Assembly: GCA_900469615.1 (NCBI GenBank)
Contig: UBYA01000002.1
Span: 284,771 to 348,770, forward strand
Direction of reading: 5' to 3'
Length of the DNA: 64,000 bases
Origin: Hyphomicrobiales bacterium
GTDB lineage: Bacteria > Pseudomonadota > Alphaproteobacteria > Rhizobiales > Rhizobiaceae
In this document: piece by piece, positions 51,554 to 58,473 of the stretch
How the letters are laid out: the number at the start of each line of letters is the position of its first letter
Numbering within the stretch: position 1 is the stretch's first letter
Notes under the pieces: generated by a model
Told to the model about the DNA's origin: nothing
Seen by the model: the letters and a program-made list of their open reading frames with translations, nothing else
Database searches by the model: none
Position numbers and translations under genes: made by a program

Positions 51554-52069
51554 ATGGCTAGTGAAATTCAGCAGTCTTTCAGGATCGATTATCTTGACTT
51601 CGCCGTCAAGATTCCGCCGTCGCTTGAAAGTCCTCTTAGGGGAGAACTTTCGGATTGCATTCGAGCCGCTATCGAGAAGGCGCGTTCGAGCTTTTTTGAA
51701 AAAGCCGTCATGCCCGGCATGACCAAGCGCCTAGCTAGGCTTGTTGTGTCCGGCGACCTGACAAAGGAAGAGGCGGACGCGCTGTTTGACCTCTATTATT
51801 TGCAGGAACCATGGTGGAAAACCGAAACACCATGGTTTGAGCGTCATGGCAAGTTGACGCCGGAAGAAGCTGCCGACCTTGAGGCTGGCACCTACGGCTT
51901 CGGATCGCCGAAGCAGGCAGAGCGCCCGATCACGATCAAAGTCCACATCGCCGGTATCGAGCGTGACATCGAGGAAAAGCTAAAGCCCGCTCTCAAAAAG
52001 GCGGTCAACGAAGTTCTCTCCGAATTCATCGGGAGTCTTGAAGTCGGCCTGACGGAGACCGCCCAGTGA
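51554..52069 (+). CDS. Phage protein of unknown function (171 aa)
   Basis: I do not recognise this family. The protein is acidic and mostly helical by eye, with an aromatic middle (LFDLYYLQEPWWKTETPWFERHGKL) and a C-terminal half rich in Lys/Glu (IEEKLKPALKKAVNEVLSEFIGS). It starts three bases after the portal stop and its own stop overlaps the next gene by GTGA. Position between portal and tail chaperone suggests a virion or assembly role, but nothing in the sequence proves it. There is no signal peptide or membrane helix. Confidence 0.7.
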   Translation: MASEIQQSFRIDYLDFAVKIPPSLESPLRGELSDCIRAAIEKARSSFFEKAVMPGMTKRLARLVVSGDLTKEEADALFDLYYLQEPWWKTETPWFERHGKLTPEEAADLEAGTYGFGSPKQAERPITIKVHIAGIERDIEEKLKPALKKAVNEVLSEFIGSLEVGLTETAQ

Positions 52070-52497
52070 TCTCCCATACCGCCTTCTTCGGCGACGGCAC
52101 TTACGTCTTCGCCTTCCCATCCAAGGAACTCATTGAAGAGCTAGAGCGCAAGACCGGCGTCGGTATCGGCGGTCTCTTCCGTCGTTTCCGCACGTCCGAT
52201 TACAGCCTGGCCGACGTGCTCAATGTTATCCGTATCGGTCTCGTGGGCGGCGGTCTCAATCCGAAGCGCGCCGACGAGCTTGTGAACCTCTATGCAGTCG
52301 GTCAGCCGCTCGCAGATGTCTTTGCCGTCGCGGATGGTGTCATCGCAGCTCTCTTCTTCGGCAGCGAAGAACCCACACCGGAGCCGAGTGAAACCCCTTC
52401 TCTTATTCCGGTCGAAGAAGGCAGCGCTCTTCATGATCAGCTTGCCGACAAGATGGCGGCGGCTGCCTCCAAGGCAATCAAACAGGTGGCAGCATGA
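52066..52497 (+). CDS. Tail-assembly-chaperone-like protein related to GTA gp10 (Phage_TAC_11 type)
   Basis: The protein is 143 residues from GTG 52066, overlapping the upstream stop. Residues 1-95 follow the gene-transfer-agent gp10 pattern: GDGTYVFAFPSKELIEELERKTGVGIGGLFRRF, SLADVLNVIRIGLVGGGLNPKRADELV and a late hydrophobic ADGVIAALFFG. A low-complexity acidic/proline tail follows. Related proteins are needed for tail assembly and resemble tail chaperones. It lies unusually far from the tape measure, which usually follows tail chaperones directly. Confidence 0.78.
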   Translation: MISHTAFFGDGTYVFAFPSKELIEELERKTGVGIGGLFRRFRTSDYSLADVLNVIRIGLVGGGLNPKRADELVNLYAVGQPLADVFAVADGVIAALFFGSEEPTPEPSETPSLIPVEEGSALHDQLADKMAAAASKAIKQVAA

Positions 52498-52724
52498 AGT
52501 ATTGGGGCATAGGTGAATGGCTGACATTTGTCTTTCTTCCAATGATCGGCTTCGCGCTCATTAGCATCGTTGTATACGCCGCTATTGCAGATACAACGAA
52601 CAATCACCGCCTGATGCAGCAGTGTATGGCTGACGGCTATAAGGAATACGAATGCGCTCCCCTCTTGCGAGGTAGGAGTCGTGCAGTCCGTATGCCGATG
52701 CTGATGATGCAAGGTGGCCGCTAA
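52494..52724 (+). CDS. Small single-pass membrane protein of the element
   Basis: The protein has 76 residues, its ATG overlapping the previous stop (ATGA) and its stop overlapping the capsid start (TAATG). One hydrophobic helix (WLTFVFLPMIGFALISIVVYAAIA, about residues 9-32) is followed by a short cytoplasmic or periplasmic part with two cysteines (QQCMADGYKEYECAPLL). It is the only membrane-type protein in the element and so the only holin candidate, but one helix and its position between structural genes are weak evidence. Function unknown. Confidence 0.7.
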   Translation: MKYWGIGEWLTFVFLPMIGFALISIVVYAAIADTTNNHRLMQQCMADGYKEYECAPLLRGRSRAVRMPMLMMQGGR

Positions 52725-54298
52725 TGACGGACACCGGCACTTTCGAAGTCAAAGCCGACGTCACCATCGATGACGCTGGCACTGTAACCGGCCTTGCTTG
52801 GCCGTTCGGCAAGCCCGACAGCACCGGCGATCTTATCGAGCCGACTGCCTTTAGCTTCGCACCGGAAATTCCGATGATCGTTGAACACGAGCAGCGCGAC
52901 GTTGTCGGCATCTGGAACGATTTGGAAGTCACCGCCAAGGGCTTGGAGGTCAAAGGCCGCTTGTTTGTCGAAGGCGTTGAACCCGCCCGCAAGGCACGTC
53001 GCAATCTCAAGGCCGGTATCATGCGCGGCCTGTCCATTGGCTATCAGCTTCATGAAGCCAAAGCTCGACCGGAAGGCGGGCGCATCCTGACTGATCTCAC
53101 CATCACAGAAATCAGCCTTTGCAAGCGCCCGGTCCACCCGGACGCCCGCACCACAGAAGTCAAATCCATCATCAAGGAATCCAGTATGGAAGAAGAAATG
53201 AATCCCGGCGTTGTCACTCCGGGCGAAACTGTCGTTAGCCCCGCATCTGTTGGAGCTTCGGAAGAAGTGAAGGCTCTCAAGGCGCTTCAGGAAGAAGTCA
53301 AGGCTCTCAAGGCCAAGGCAAATCGTCCAGTCGGCACCGTTCAGCAGACTGAGAACGCAGCCGGCGACTTCGAACGCAAAGCGTTCGTTGACTTCGCCCG
53401 TCGCGGCGTCGAACGTATGGAGCAGAAGGCAGCAACCACACTTGTCGCCTCCGATGACAGCCAGGGCGGCTATCTCGCTCCGCAGGAGTTCGGCAACGAA
53501 ATCCTGAAGAGCGTTGTCGAGTTCTCGCCGATCCGCTCCTACGCCCGAGTGATCACCATCAGCTCCGGCGAAGTCACCTATCCGCGCAAGGTTTCCGGCA
53601 CGACCGCATCTTGGCTGGACGAAACCGCAGCCGCTCCGCAGTCCGACATGACCTTTGAGCAGGTCTCGCTCAAGCCGTATCGCATGGGCACGTTCGCAGA
53701 CATTTCGTCTCAGCTGCTCGAAGACAACGCCTATAACCTCGAAGGCGAACTCGCTGCCGACCTCGGCGAATCTTTCGGCAAGATGGAAGCAGCCGCTTTC
53801 GTTTCCGGTGACGGCAACGGCAAACCGACCGGCCTGCTTGAAGCTCCCGGTATCGCCGAAGTCACGACCGGCAACGCTGGCACCCTCGGCACCGATCCGG
53901 CTGCAACGATCATCGGCATGTTCCACAAGGTTCCGTCCGTTGTTGCCCAGAACGGCGCATGGATGATGAACCGCGCAACGCTCGGCACGCTCCGCAGCCT
54001 GAAGGACGATACGGGCCGCTTCATCCTGCTCGATCCGATCTCGGCAGGCGCACCGGCAACCCTGCTCGGTCGCCCGATTGTCGAGTGCATCGATATGCCC
54101 GACATCGACGCCGACGAATATCCGATCGTCTTTGGCGATTTCAGCGGCTACCGGATTGTCGACCGCGTCGGCCTGACGGTTCTCCGTGACGCCTTCACGC
54201 AGGCTACCAAGGGCGTTGTTCGTTTCGTCGCACGCCGTCGCGTGGGTGGCGATGTCACGAACCCAGACCGCTTCCTGAAGCTGAAGGTTGCCGCCTAA
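52724..54298 (+). CDS. Fused prohead protease and HK97-type major capsid protein
   Basis: The protein has 524 residues. The N-terminal part (about 1-155) is a U35-type prohead protease: GLAWPFGKPDSTGDLI, catalytic His in PMIVEHEQRDVVGIW and Ser in GIMRGLSIGYQ, then ITEISLCKRPVHPDA. A scaffold-like coiled coil (VKALKALQEEVKALKAKA) links to the capsid domain from about 215 (GGYLAPQEFGNEILKSVVEFSPIRSYARV, TWLDE-like E-loop, and the C-terminal FGDFSGYRIVDRVGLTVLRD). Self-cleavage would release mature capsid. The fusion is known in some phages but is not the common state. Confidence 0.9.
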   Translation: MTDTGTFEVKADVTIDDAGTVTGLAWPFGKPDSTGDLIEPTAFSFAPEIPMIVEHEQRDVVGIWNDLEVTAKGLEVKGRLFVEGVEPARKARRNLKAGIMRGLSIGYQLHEAKARPEGGRILTDLTITEISLCKRPVHPDARTTEVKSIIKESSMEEEMNPGVVTPGETVVSPASVGASEEVKALKALQEEVKALKAKANRPVGTVQQTENAAGDFERKAFVDFARRGVERMEQKAATTLVASDDSQGGYLAPQEFGNEILKSVVEFSPIRSYARVITISSGEVTYPRKVSGTTASWLDETAAAPQSDMTFEQVSLKPYRMGTFADISSQLLEDNAYNLEGELAADLGESFGKMEAAAFVSGDGNGKPTGLLEAPGIAEVTTGNAGTLGTDPAATIIGMFHKVPSVVAQNGAWMMNRATLGTLRSLKDDTGRFILLDPISAGAPATLLGRPIVECIDMPDIDADEYPIVFGDFSGYRIVDRVGLTVLRDAFTQATKGVVRFVARRRVGGDVTNPDRFLKLKVAA

Positions 54299-54301
54299 GC
54301 C

Positions 54302-54895
54302 ATGACCAGCAGCCGCCCAGCCTATGAGGAAATCATGATCTCGCATAACGGCAACGTTTTGCGGCTCCGACCCTCATTGCGTGCGGCTGCAACTCTTGAG
54401 GCTCGCTACGGCTTCCCAGCGCTCTACAAAGCCCTGGACGAATTTAATCTCACGATCATCTCCGAAATCATCCGCGCGACAGTCATCCGCGCGGATGACG
54501 CGGCTTTCCTGTCCGTCCTTGCGGGAAAGCCGCTCTTCCCCTTCTTCCTCGCTGTCCAGCAGCCGCTCTTTCAGCTGCTCGAACTCTTCGCGCCCGCGCC
54601 CGATCCGAAAGCCAAGCCATCGACCGGCAAGGGCAAGCCGATCACATGGCAGGCGCTCTACAAGGCGCTCTATGATCAGGCTACCGGCGCACTCGGTTGG
54701 ACCCCAGATCAAGCATGGAACGCGACGCCGACCGAGATTGATCGCGCCTACGCCGCCCATATCGAGCACCTTGTCAGGATCGGCACTCTTATCCGCGACA
54801 AGGATAACGAACCCGACCATGACCCCCAAGAGGAAGTCACCGAGCAGGAAGTCCGCACCGGCCTAGACAAACTCAGAAAGCACACCGGGAAATAA
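54302..54895 (+). CDS. Putative tail assembly chaperone
   Basis: The protein has 197 residues. The N-terminal half (RLRPSLRAAATLEARYGFPALYKALDEFNLTIISEII) resembles gp10-type tail chaperones. The middle is hydrophobic and proline-rich. A C-terminal segment, ALGWTPDQAWNATPTEIDRAYAAHIEHL, has the W-P-x6-TPxE pattern of the short Phage_TAC_6-type proteins found before tape measures. It may be a natural fusion of the two chaperone products that other phages make by frameshifting. It is directly after the capsid gene. Family assignment is by motif only. Confidence 0.65.
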   Translation: MTSSRPAYEEIMISHNGNVLRLRPSLRAAATLEARYGFPALYKALDEFNLTIISEIIRATVIRADDAAFLSVLAGKPLFPFFLAVQQPLFQLLELFAPAPDPKAKPSTGKGKPITWQALYKALYDQATGALGWTPDQAWNATPTEIDRAYAAHIEHLVRIGTLIRDKDNEPDHDPQEEVTEQEVRTGLDKLRKHTGK

Positions 54896-54897
54896 CC

Positions 54898-55494
54898 ATG
54901 CGCACCATCTACCTACATGGCGATCTGGGCAAACGTTTCGGCTCCGAACACCGCCTTGATGTCCAGACCGCAGCCGAGGCTGTGCGTGCGCTCTGTGTCA
55001 ACTTTCCCGGCTTCGAAGGCGTCATGCGCCACGGCCAATTCCATGTTGTTCGCGGCAAGAGCATCGATCATGGCCGCGATCTCGACATCGATCTTTGCCA
55101 AACCTACAAACTCGGTAAGGCTCCGCTCCATATCGCCCCTTACATCGTCGGCTCGAAACGCGGCGGCGCGCTCAAGATCGTTCTCGGCGTTGCCCTGATC
55201 GGTGCTGCTTTCGTGTTCTCAGGTGGCACGCTCGCAACTGCAATCGCTCCCGGCGTTCTCGGCAACGTCACCTACGGTAACATGGCCCTTCTCGGCCTTG
55301 CTCTTGCCGCAGGCGGCATCAGCCAGATGCTCTCTCCGCAGAACAAGCCCGACAAGAAAGAGGATAGCTACCTCTTCACCGGTCCAGGCAACACTTACGA
55401 CCAGGGCAGCGCCCTGCCGCTTGTCTATGGCGAGGTTATTACCGGTGGCGTGGTTGCTTCCATCGGCGTCGATATCGAACAGCTCGGTAGTTAG
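54898..55494 (+). CDS. Lambda gpI-like tail assembly protein
   Basis: The protein has 198 residues starting MRTIYLHGDLGKRFGSEHRLDVQTAAEAVRALCVNFPGF, the standard opening of lambda tail protein I. Two glycine-rich hydrophobic helices follow (GGALKIVLGVALIGAAFVFSGG, NMALLGLALAAGGISQMLSP), then a C-terminal PLVYGEVITGGVVASIGVD. In lambda this gene is next to the tail-tip gene J; here no J homologue is present and an HNH gene follows. It may help assemble the tail tip with helper- or host-encoded proteins. Confidence 0.85.
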   Translation: MRTIYLHGDLGKRFGSEHRLDVQTAAEAVRALCVNFPGFEGVMRHGQFHVVRGKSIDHGRDLDIDLCQTYKLGKAPLHIAPYIVGSKRGGALKIVLGVALIGAAFVFSGGTLATAIAPGVLGNVTYGNMALLGLALAAGGISQMLSPQNKPDKKEDSYLFTGPGNTYDQGSALPLVYGEVITGGVVASIGVDIEQLGS

Positions 55495-55496
55495 CC

Positions 55497-55844
55497 ATGA
55501 CCAAACCACCCCGCATCTGCCCCTGCAACGAGAAAGTTGCTCATGGCGTTCTCTGCACCTGCCAGCGCAAAGCCAAGCAGCAACGCGACCAGCGCCATGT
55601 TCGACCTACCGCTCACAAGCGCGGCTATAACCACGCATGGCGCAAAGCCAGCAAGGAATATCTAGCTCTCTATCCGCACTGCGTCATGTGCGCAGCGAGC
55701 GGCATCAACAACCTCGCCAGCGTAGTCGATCATATCATTCCGCACAAAGGCGACGATGTTCTCTTTTGGAGTCGATCCAACTGGCAATCCCTCTGTCATC
55801 CGCACCACAACTCCACCAAGCAGCGCCTAGAGAAATCAAAGTGA
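55497..55844 (+). CDS. HNH endonuclease
   Basis: The protein has 115 residues. Zinc-finger-like cysteines near the N-terminus (CPCNEKV...CTC) and CVMC precede the HNH core VVDHIIPHKGDDVLFWSRSNWQSLCHPHHNSTKQ, with the catalytic His in VDHI and the N and H residues later. Such phage HNH proteins often work with large terminase in DNA cleavage for packaging. Its gene overlaps the next by GTGA. It is separated from the terminase genes by about 2.2 kb here. Confidence 0.9.
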   Translation: MTKPPRICPCNEKVAHGVLCTCQRKAKQQRDQRHVRPTAHKRGYNHAWRKASKEYLALYPHCVMCAASGINNLASVVDHIIPHKGDDVLFWSRSNWQSLCHPHHNSTKQRLEKSK

Positions 55845-56518
55845 CCCCAGCCGAAGCCCGCCAGATCGACCAGGAAGAATTCGCAGCCGAGTGCGCAGCC
55901 GCACGCCAGCGCGCCCGCATCTATGTAGCCGAGTGCCGCCAGCGCACCCAACGGCGCATCGATGAATGGCTAGGCCGCGCACCAGAAGCAAAGATGACAT
56001 GGCGCACTGACAACAGCCATACTCACGCTCCCAAGACCATCACCGTCAACAACGAAACCCGCTCGATCAAAGAATGGGCCGAACACCTCGGTATCTCCAC
56101 CCACGGCTTGTATACCCGCAAGCGCAGATACGGCACATTCGAAGCGGCGATTAACATGGCCGCAACAGCTGCCGGTCCTAAGCCCAAGCTCCATACGCTC
56201 AATGGCGAATCTCTCACGCTTCAGCAATGGGCCGACCGCCTCGGCATGACCAAGAATGCACTGAAGGCACGTATCAAACGACGCGGCTCTCTTGAAGCAG
56301 CTGTGACCCTTCCAGATCAACGCTTATCGAAGCAGCCCGAGACACAGAGCGACCACGAACACCAGCACGAGCATGAGCGCCAGACCGTGAAGCAGAGCGA
56401 CAGCCAGAGCAACAGCCAGACCCCCGGGGTGTCCAAGGACTTTCTAATGGACGAAGAGACCGGCGCACACAGCACTGCAAGAGAGACGCCCGAAAATAAG
56501 TTTTCAATGAAAGGCTAA
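55841..56518 (+). CDS. Probable DNA-binding protein with two tandem HTH-like repeats
   Basis: The protein is 225 residues from GTG 55841, overlapping the HNH stop. An N-terminal helical Arg/Glu-rich region (AECAAARQRARIYVAECRQR) is followed by two clear repeats at about 67-103 and 118-155. Both have the form N-G-E/T..S(I/L)..WA..LG(I/M)(S/T)...L..R.(K)RR.G(T/S)(F/L)EAA(I/V). They resemble minimal helix-turn-helix units like those accompanying HNH or homing nucleases. The tail is low-complexity, His/Gln/Ser-rich. It may help the HNH protein or terminase select DNA; this is inference. Confidence 0.65.
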   Translation: MTPAEARQIDQEEFAAECAAARQRARIYVAECRQRTQRRIDEWLGRAPEAKMTWRTDNSHTHAPKTITVNNETRSIKEWAEHLGISTHGLYTRKRRYGTFEAAINMAATAAGPKPKLHTLNGESLTLQQWADRLGMTKNALKARIKRRGSLEAAVTLPDQRLSKQPETQSDHEHQHEHERQTVKQSDSQSNSQTPGVSKDFLMDEETGAHSTARETPENKFSMKG

Positions 56519-56524
56519 CATACG

Positions 56525-56830
56525 ATGTCCATCATCACCCTGACGCTCGCTAGATCGCACATGAAGATAGACGCCGACATGATCGATGACGAGTTGCTTC
56601 AGCTCTACATCGACGCGGCAGAGCAGTATTGCAGCAACTATCTCGGCAAGGATCTCGCCGATCTCGATACCGTTCCGGCTGATATCAAGATCGCGATCCT
56701 CCGGCTTGTCGCCTACTACCACGAGGTTCGCAACCTCGCATCCTTCGGCGTGTCGATCCAGATGGCACCGCAGAGCATCAATTCGATCCTCGACAGCTAC
56801 AGGGAGGAGTGGTTTACCGATGGCGCGTAA
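56525..56830 (+). CDS. Head-tail connector protein, HK97 gp6 type
   Basis: The protein has 101 residues. The pattern LARSHMKIDADMIDDELLQLYIDAAEQYCSNYLGKDL, then PADIKIAILRLVAYYHEVR and SINSILDSYREEW, is that of the gp6/gp15 adaptor family that forms a ring beneath the portal. The following gene begins before its stop. It is part of a complete connector set (gp6, gp10, tail completion, head closure), which shows that the element makes its own head-tail interface. Confidence 0.88.
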   Translation: MSIITLTLARSHMKIDADMIDDELLQLYIDAAEQYCSNYLGKDLADLDTVPADIKIAILRLVAYYHEVRNLASFGVSIQMAPQSINSILDSYREEWFTDGA

Positions 56831-57254
56831 CGACGGCGGTCTAGCCAATCTCTTGAAGCGCATGGACGCCGTGAAGGACGCACCGCGCAAAAACATCAAC
56901 AAGGCGCTCCTGACCTCGGCGAACGAACTCGCCAGCGCCCAGCAGCACCTTGCGCCGAAGCAGACCGGCGCACTGGAACGAAGCATTGCTGTCACACCGC
57001 CCGGCCAGAGCACACCGCCTTATTCGCAGCCGGGTGGCTCACGCGTTGCCGGTGACTTCGAAGTGATAGTGACAGCGGGTGACGCCCAAGTAAGGTATAG
57101 CCACCTCGTCGAATACGGGACTTCAAAATCAGAGGCACAGCCTTTCTTTTGGCCTGCACTCCGCCTTCTTCGCAAGCGCCTACAGAACCGCATCAACCGC
57201 GCCGGCAAGAAGGCGATCAAAGACGCATGGAAAGGAGTCAACGGCGATGTTTGA
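56820..57254 (+). CDS. HK97 gp10-family phage protein (tail completion/connector)
   Basis: The protein is 144 residues from ATG 56820, overlapping the upstream gene by 11 bases. It shows the gp10 pattern: a helical N-terminus (LANLLKRMDAVKDAPRKNINKALLTSANELASAQQHLAPKQTGALERSI) and the conserved end VRYSHLVEYGTSKSEAQPFFWPALRLLRKRL. Members sit at the head-tail joint and are required to attach tails. It is followed by a tail-completion homologue with an 8-base overlap. Confidence 0.88.
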   Translation: MARNDGGLANLLKRMDAVKDAPRKNINKALLTSANELASAQQHLAPKQTGALERSIAVTPPGQSTPPYSQPGGSRVAGDFEVIVTAGDAQVRYSHLVEYGTSKSEAQPFFWPALRLLRKRLQNRINRAGKKAIKDAWKGVNGDV

Positions 57255-57663
57255 GCCGACCCTCGCAGCCCAGACCGCAATCCGCACCGCGCTTGTATCC
57301 GCGCAAGGCGTCACCGCGCTTGTGCCAGCAGCCAATATTCGCTCCGGTAGCACGCGCCCCGACAAGACGCCCTCAATCATCCTCAGCGACGGCAATACCT
57401 CTCTGTCCGGCTACAATTACCGTGCCCAGCGCACGGCATGGGTCTACCTCGATCTCCATATCTGGACGCTCGATCAAGGCCAGGATGCAGCCAAGCAGAT
57501 CGCCGGTGAAGTCATGGCAGCGCTCGATCATGGTCCGCTCGATATCACCGACGGCTATTGCGATCACTTCCGCATCACAACCTCCCGCTTTCCGCGCGAT
57601 CCCGATCCGGCCTACGGGCACGGCATCCTTTCGTGCGAGGCGCTGATCCGGTGGATACTCTAA
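57247..57663 (+). CDS. DUF3168-family tail completion protein
   Basis: The protein has 138 residues starting MFEPTLAAQTAIRTALVSAQGVTALV. It contains the DUF3168 features: a small alpha/beta fold with PSIILSDGNTSLSG and WVYLDLHIWTLDQGQDAAKQIAGEVMAALDH, followed by HFRITTSRFPRDPD. The family (gp17-like) terminates the tail tube at the head side. It overlaps its neighbours by 8 bases and 1 base, respectively, keeping the tight packing of the module. Confidence 0.85.
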   Translation: MFEPTLAAQTAIRTALVSAQGVTALVPAANIRSGSTRPDKTPSIILSDGNTSLSGYNYRAQRTAWVYLDLHIWTLDQGQDAAKQIAGEVMAALDHGPLDITDGYCDHFRITTSRFPRDPDPAYGHGILSCEALIRWIL

Positions 57664-57980
57664 TGCTCAATATCGGCGCAATGAACCGGCGCATCACAAT
57701 CGAGCGCCTGACCGAGACGATCTCAGCATCCGGCGATGTCACCAAGGCATGGACCGAGATTGCGTCTACCTGGGCGCAGCTTATTCAGCAGAGCACCACG
57801 GAATTCTTCACCGGCTACGGCGAAGCCGAGACCGGCAGCGTGATCTTTCGCATTCGCTGGCGCACCGGTATCACAACGGCAGATCGCGTTACCTATGCAG
57901 GCACCGCCTATGACATCAAGGAAGTGAAGGAAATCGGGTGGCGCGATGGTCTCGAACTCAGAGCAGAGGCGATCCAATGA
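57663..57980 (+). CDS. Phage head closure/head-tail adaptor protein
   Basis: The protein is 105 residues from ATG 57663. It matches the SPP1 gp16-like head closure pattern: MNRRITIERLTETISASGDVTKAWTEIASTWAQL, FRIRWRTGITTADRVTYAGTAYDIKEVKEIGWRDGLEL. This all-beta protein plugs the connector after packaging. Its stop overlaps the start of a 27-codon ORF by ATGA, which in turn overlaps the terminase start. Confidence 0.9.
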   Translation: MLNIGAMNRRITIERLTETISASGDVTKAWTEIASTWAQLIQQSTTEFFTGYGEAETGSVIFRIRWRTGITTADRVTYAGTAYDIKEVKEIGWRDGLELRAEAIQ

Positions 57981-58060
57981 TGAAGGATTTTGCCCCCTTT
58001 TACGTACTGGAATGTGCATCGCCTCCGGCGCTGCTTTACAGCGCGAGGCTAACGGCATGA
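57977..58060 (+). CDS. Micro-ORF (27 aa) bridging adaptor and small terminase genes
   Basis: ATG 57977 overlaps the adaptor stop (ATGA) and its stop TGA overlaps the small-terminase ATG at 58057 (ATGA again). The 28 codons fill the gap exactly and read MMKDFAPFYVLECASPP and onward, with no recognisable family. Exact overlap on both sides is the same coupling used throughout this module. That makes translation plausible, either to make a peptide or to carry ribosomes to the terminase gene. No product-level evidence. Confidence 0.4.
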   Translation: MMKDFAPFYVLECASPPALLYSARLTA

Positions 58061-58473
58061 GCGTGCACCTACGCGGCGTAAAACCCAAACCACAGCGCGA
58101 CAGCGAGGCGCTCACGAAAGCACCGCCCGCGCCGAAGCACCTCGCACCCGAAGCACGCGCGGAATGGAAGCGCATCATGCCCGGTCTTATCGAGCGCGGT
58201 ATCATCACGCGGAGCGATCTCTCCGGCGTGGAAGCCTATTGCACGGCGACCGGCATCGTTCGCGTGATCGCAGAGAAGACCGGCAACACTGCACTGCCGA
58301 TCCCGCCCTACAAGCTCGCTGGCGTTCAAATCAGATACATGCAGATCGCTCGCCAGCTTGCAGCCGAATACGGTCTCACACCCACCAGCCGCGCACGCGT
58401 GGGCGGCACCAAGACCGAAGACGAGGACGACGACGTCAATCCGCTCACCATCGGCAGGAACCGCTGTGGCTAA
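58057..58473 (+). CDS. Phage terminase small subunit, P27 family
   Basis: The protein is 138 residues from ATG 58057 (MSVHLRGVKPKPQRDSEALTKAPPAPKHLAPEARAEWKR). The P27 pattern continues with RGIITRSDLSGVEAYCTATGIVRVIAEKTG and AGVQIRYMQIARQLAAEYGLTPTSRARVG. Small terminase recognises the packaging site and recruits the motor. It overlaps the large subunit by eight bases. Having its own small subunit means the element can in principle select its own DNA for packaging. Confidence 0.9.
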   Translation: MSVHLRGVKPKPQRDSEALTKAPPAPKHLAPEARAEWKRIMPGLIERGIITRSDLSGVEAYCTATGIVRVIAEKTGNTALPIPPYKLAGVQIRYMQIARQLAAEYGLTPTSRARVGGTKTEDEDDDVNPLTIGRNRCG

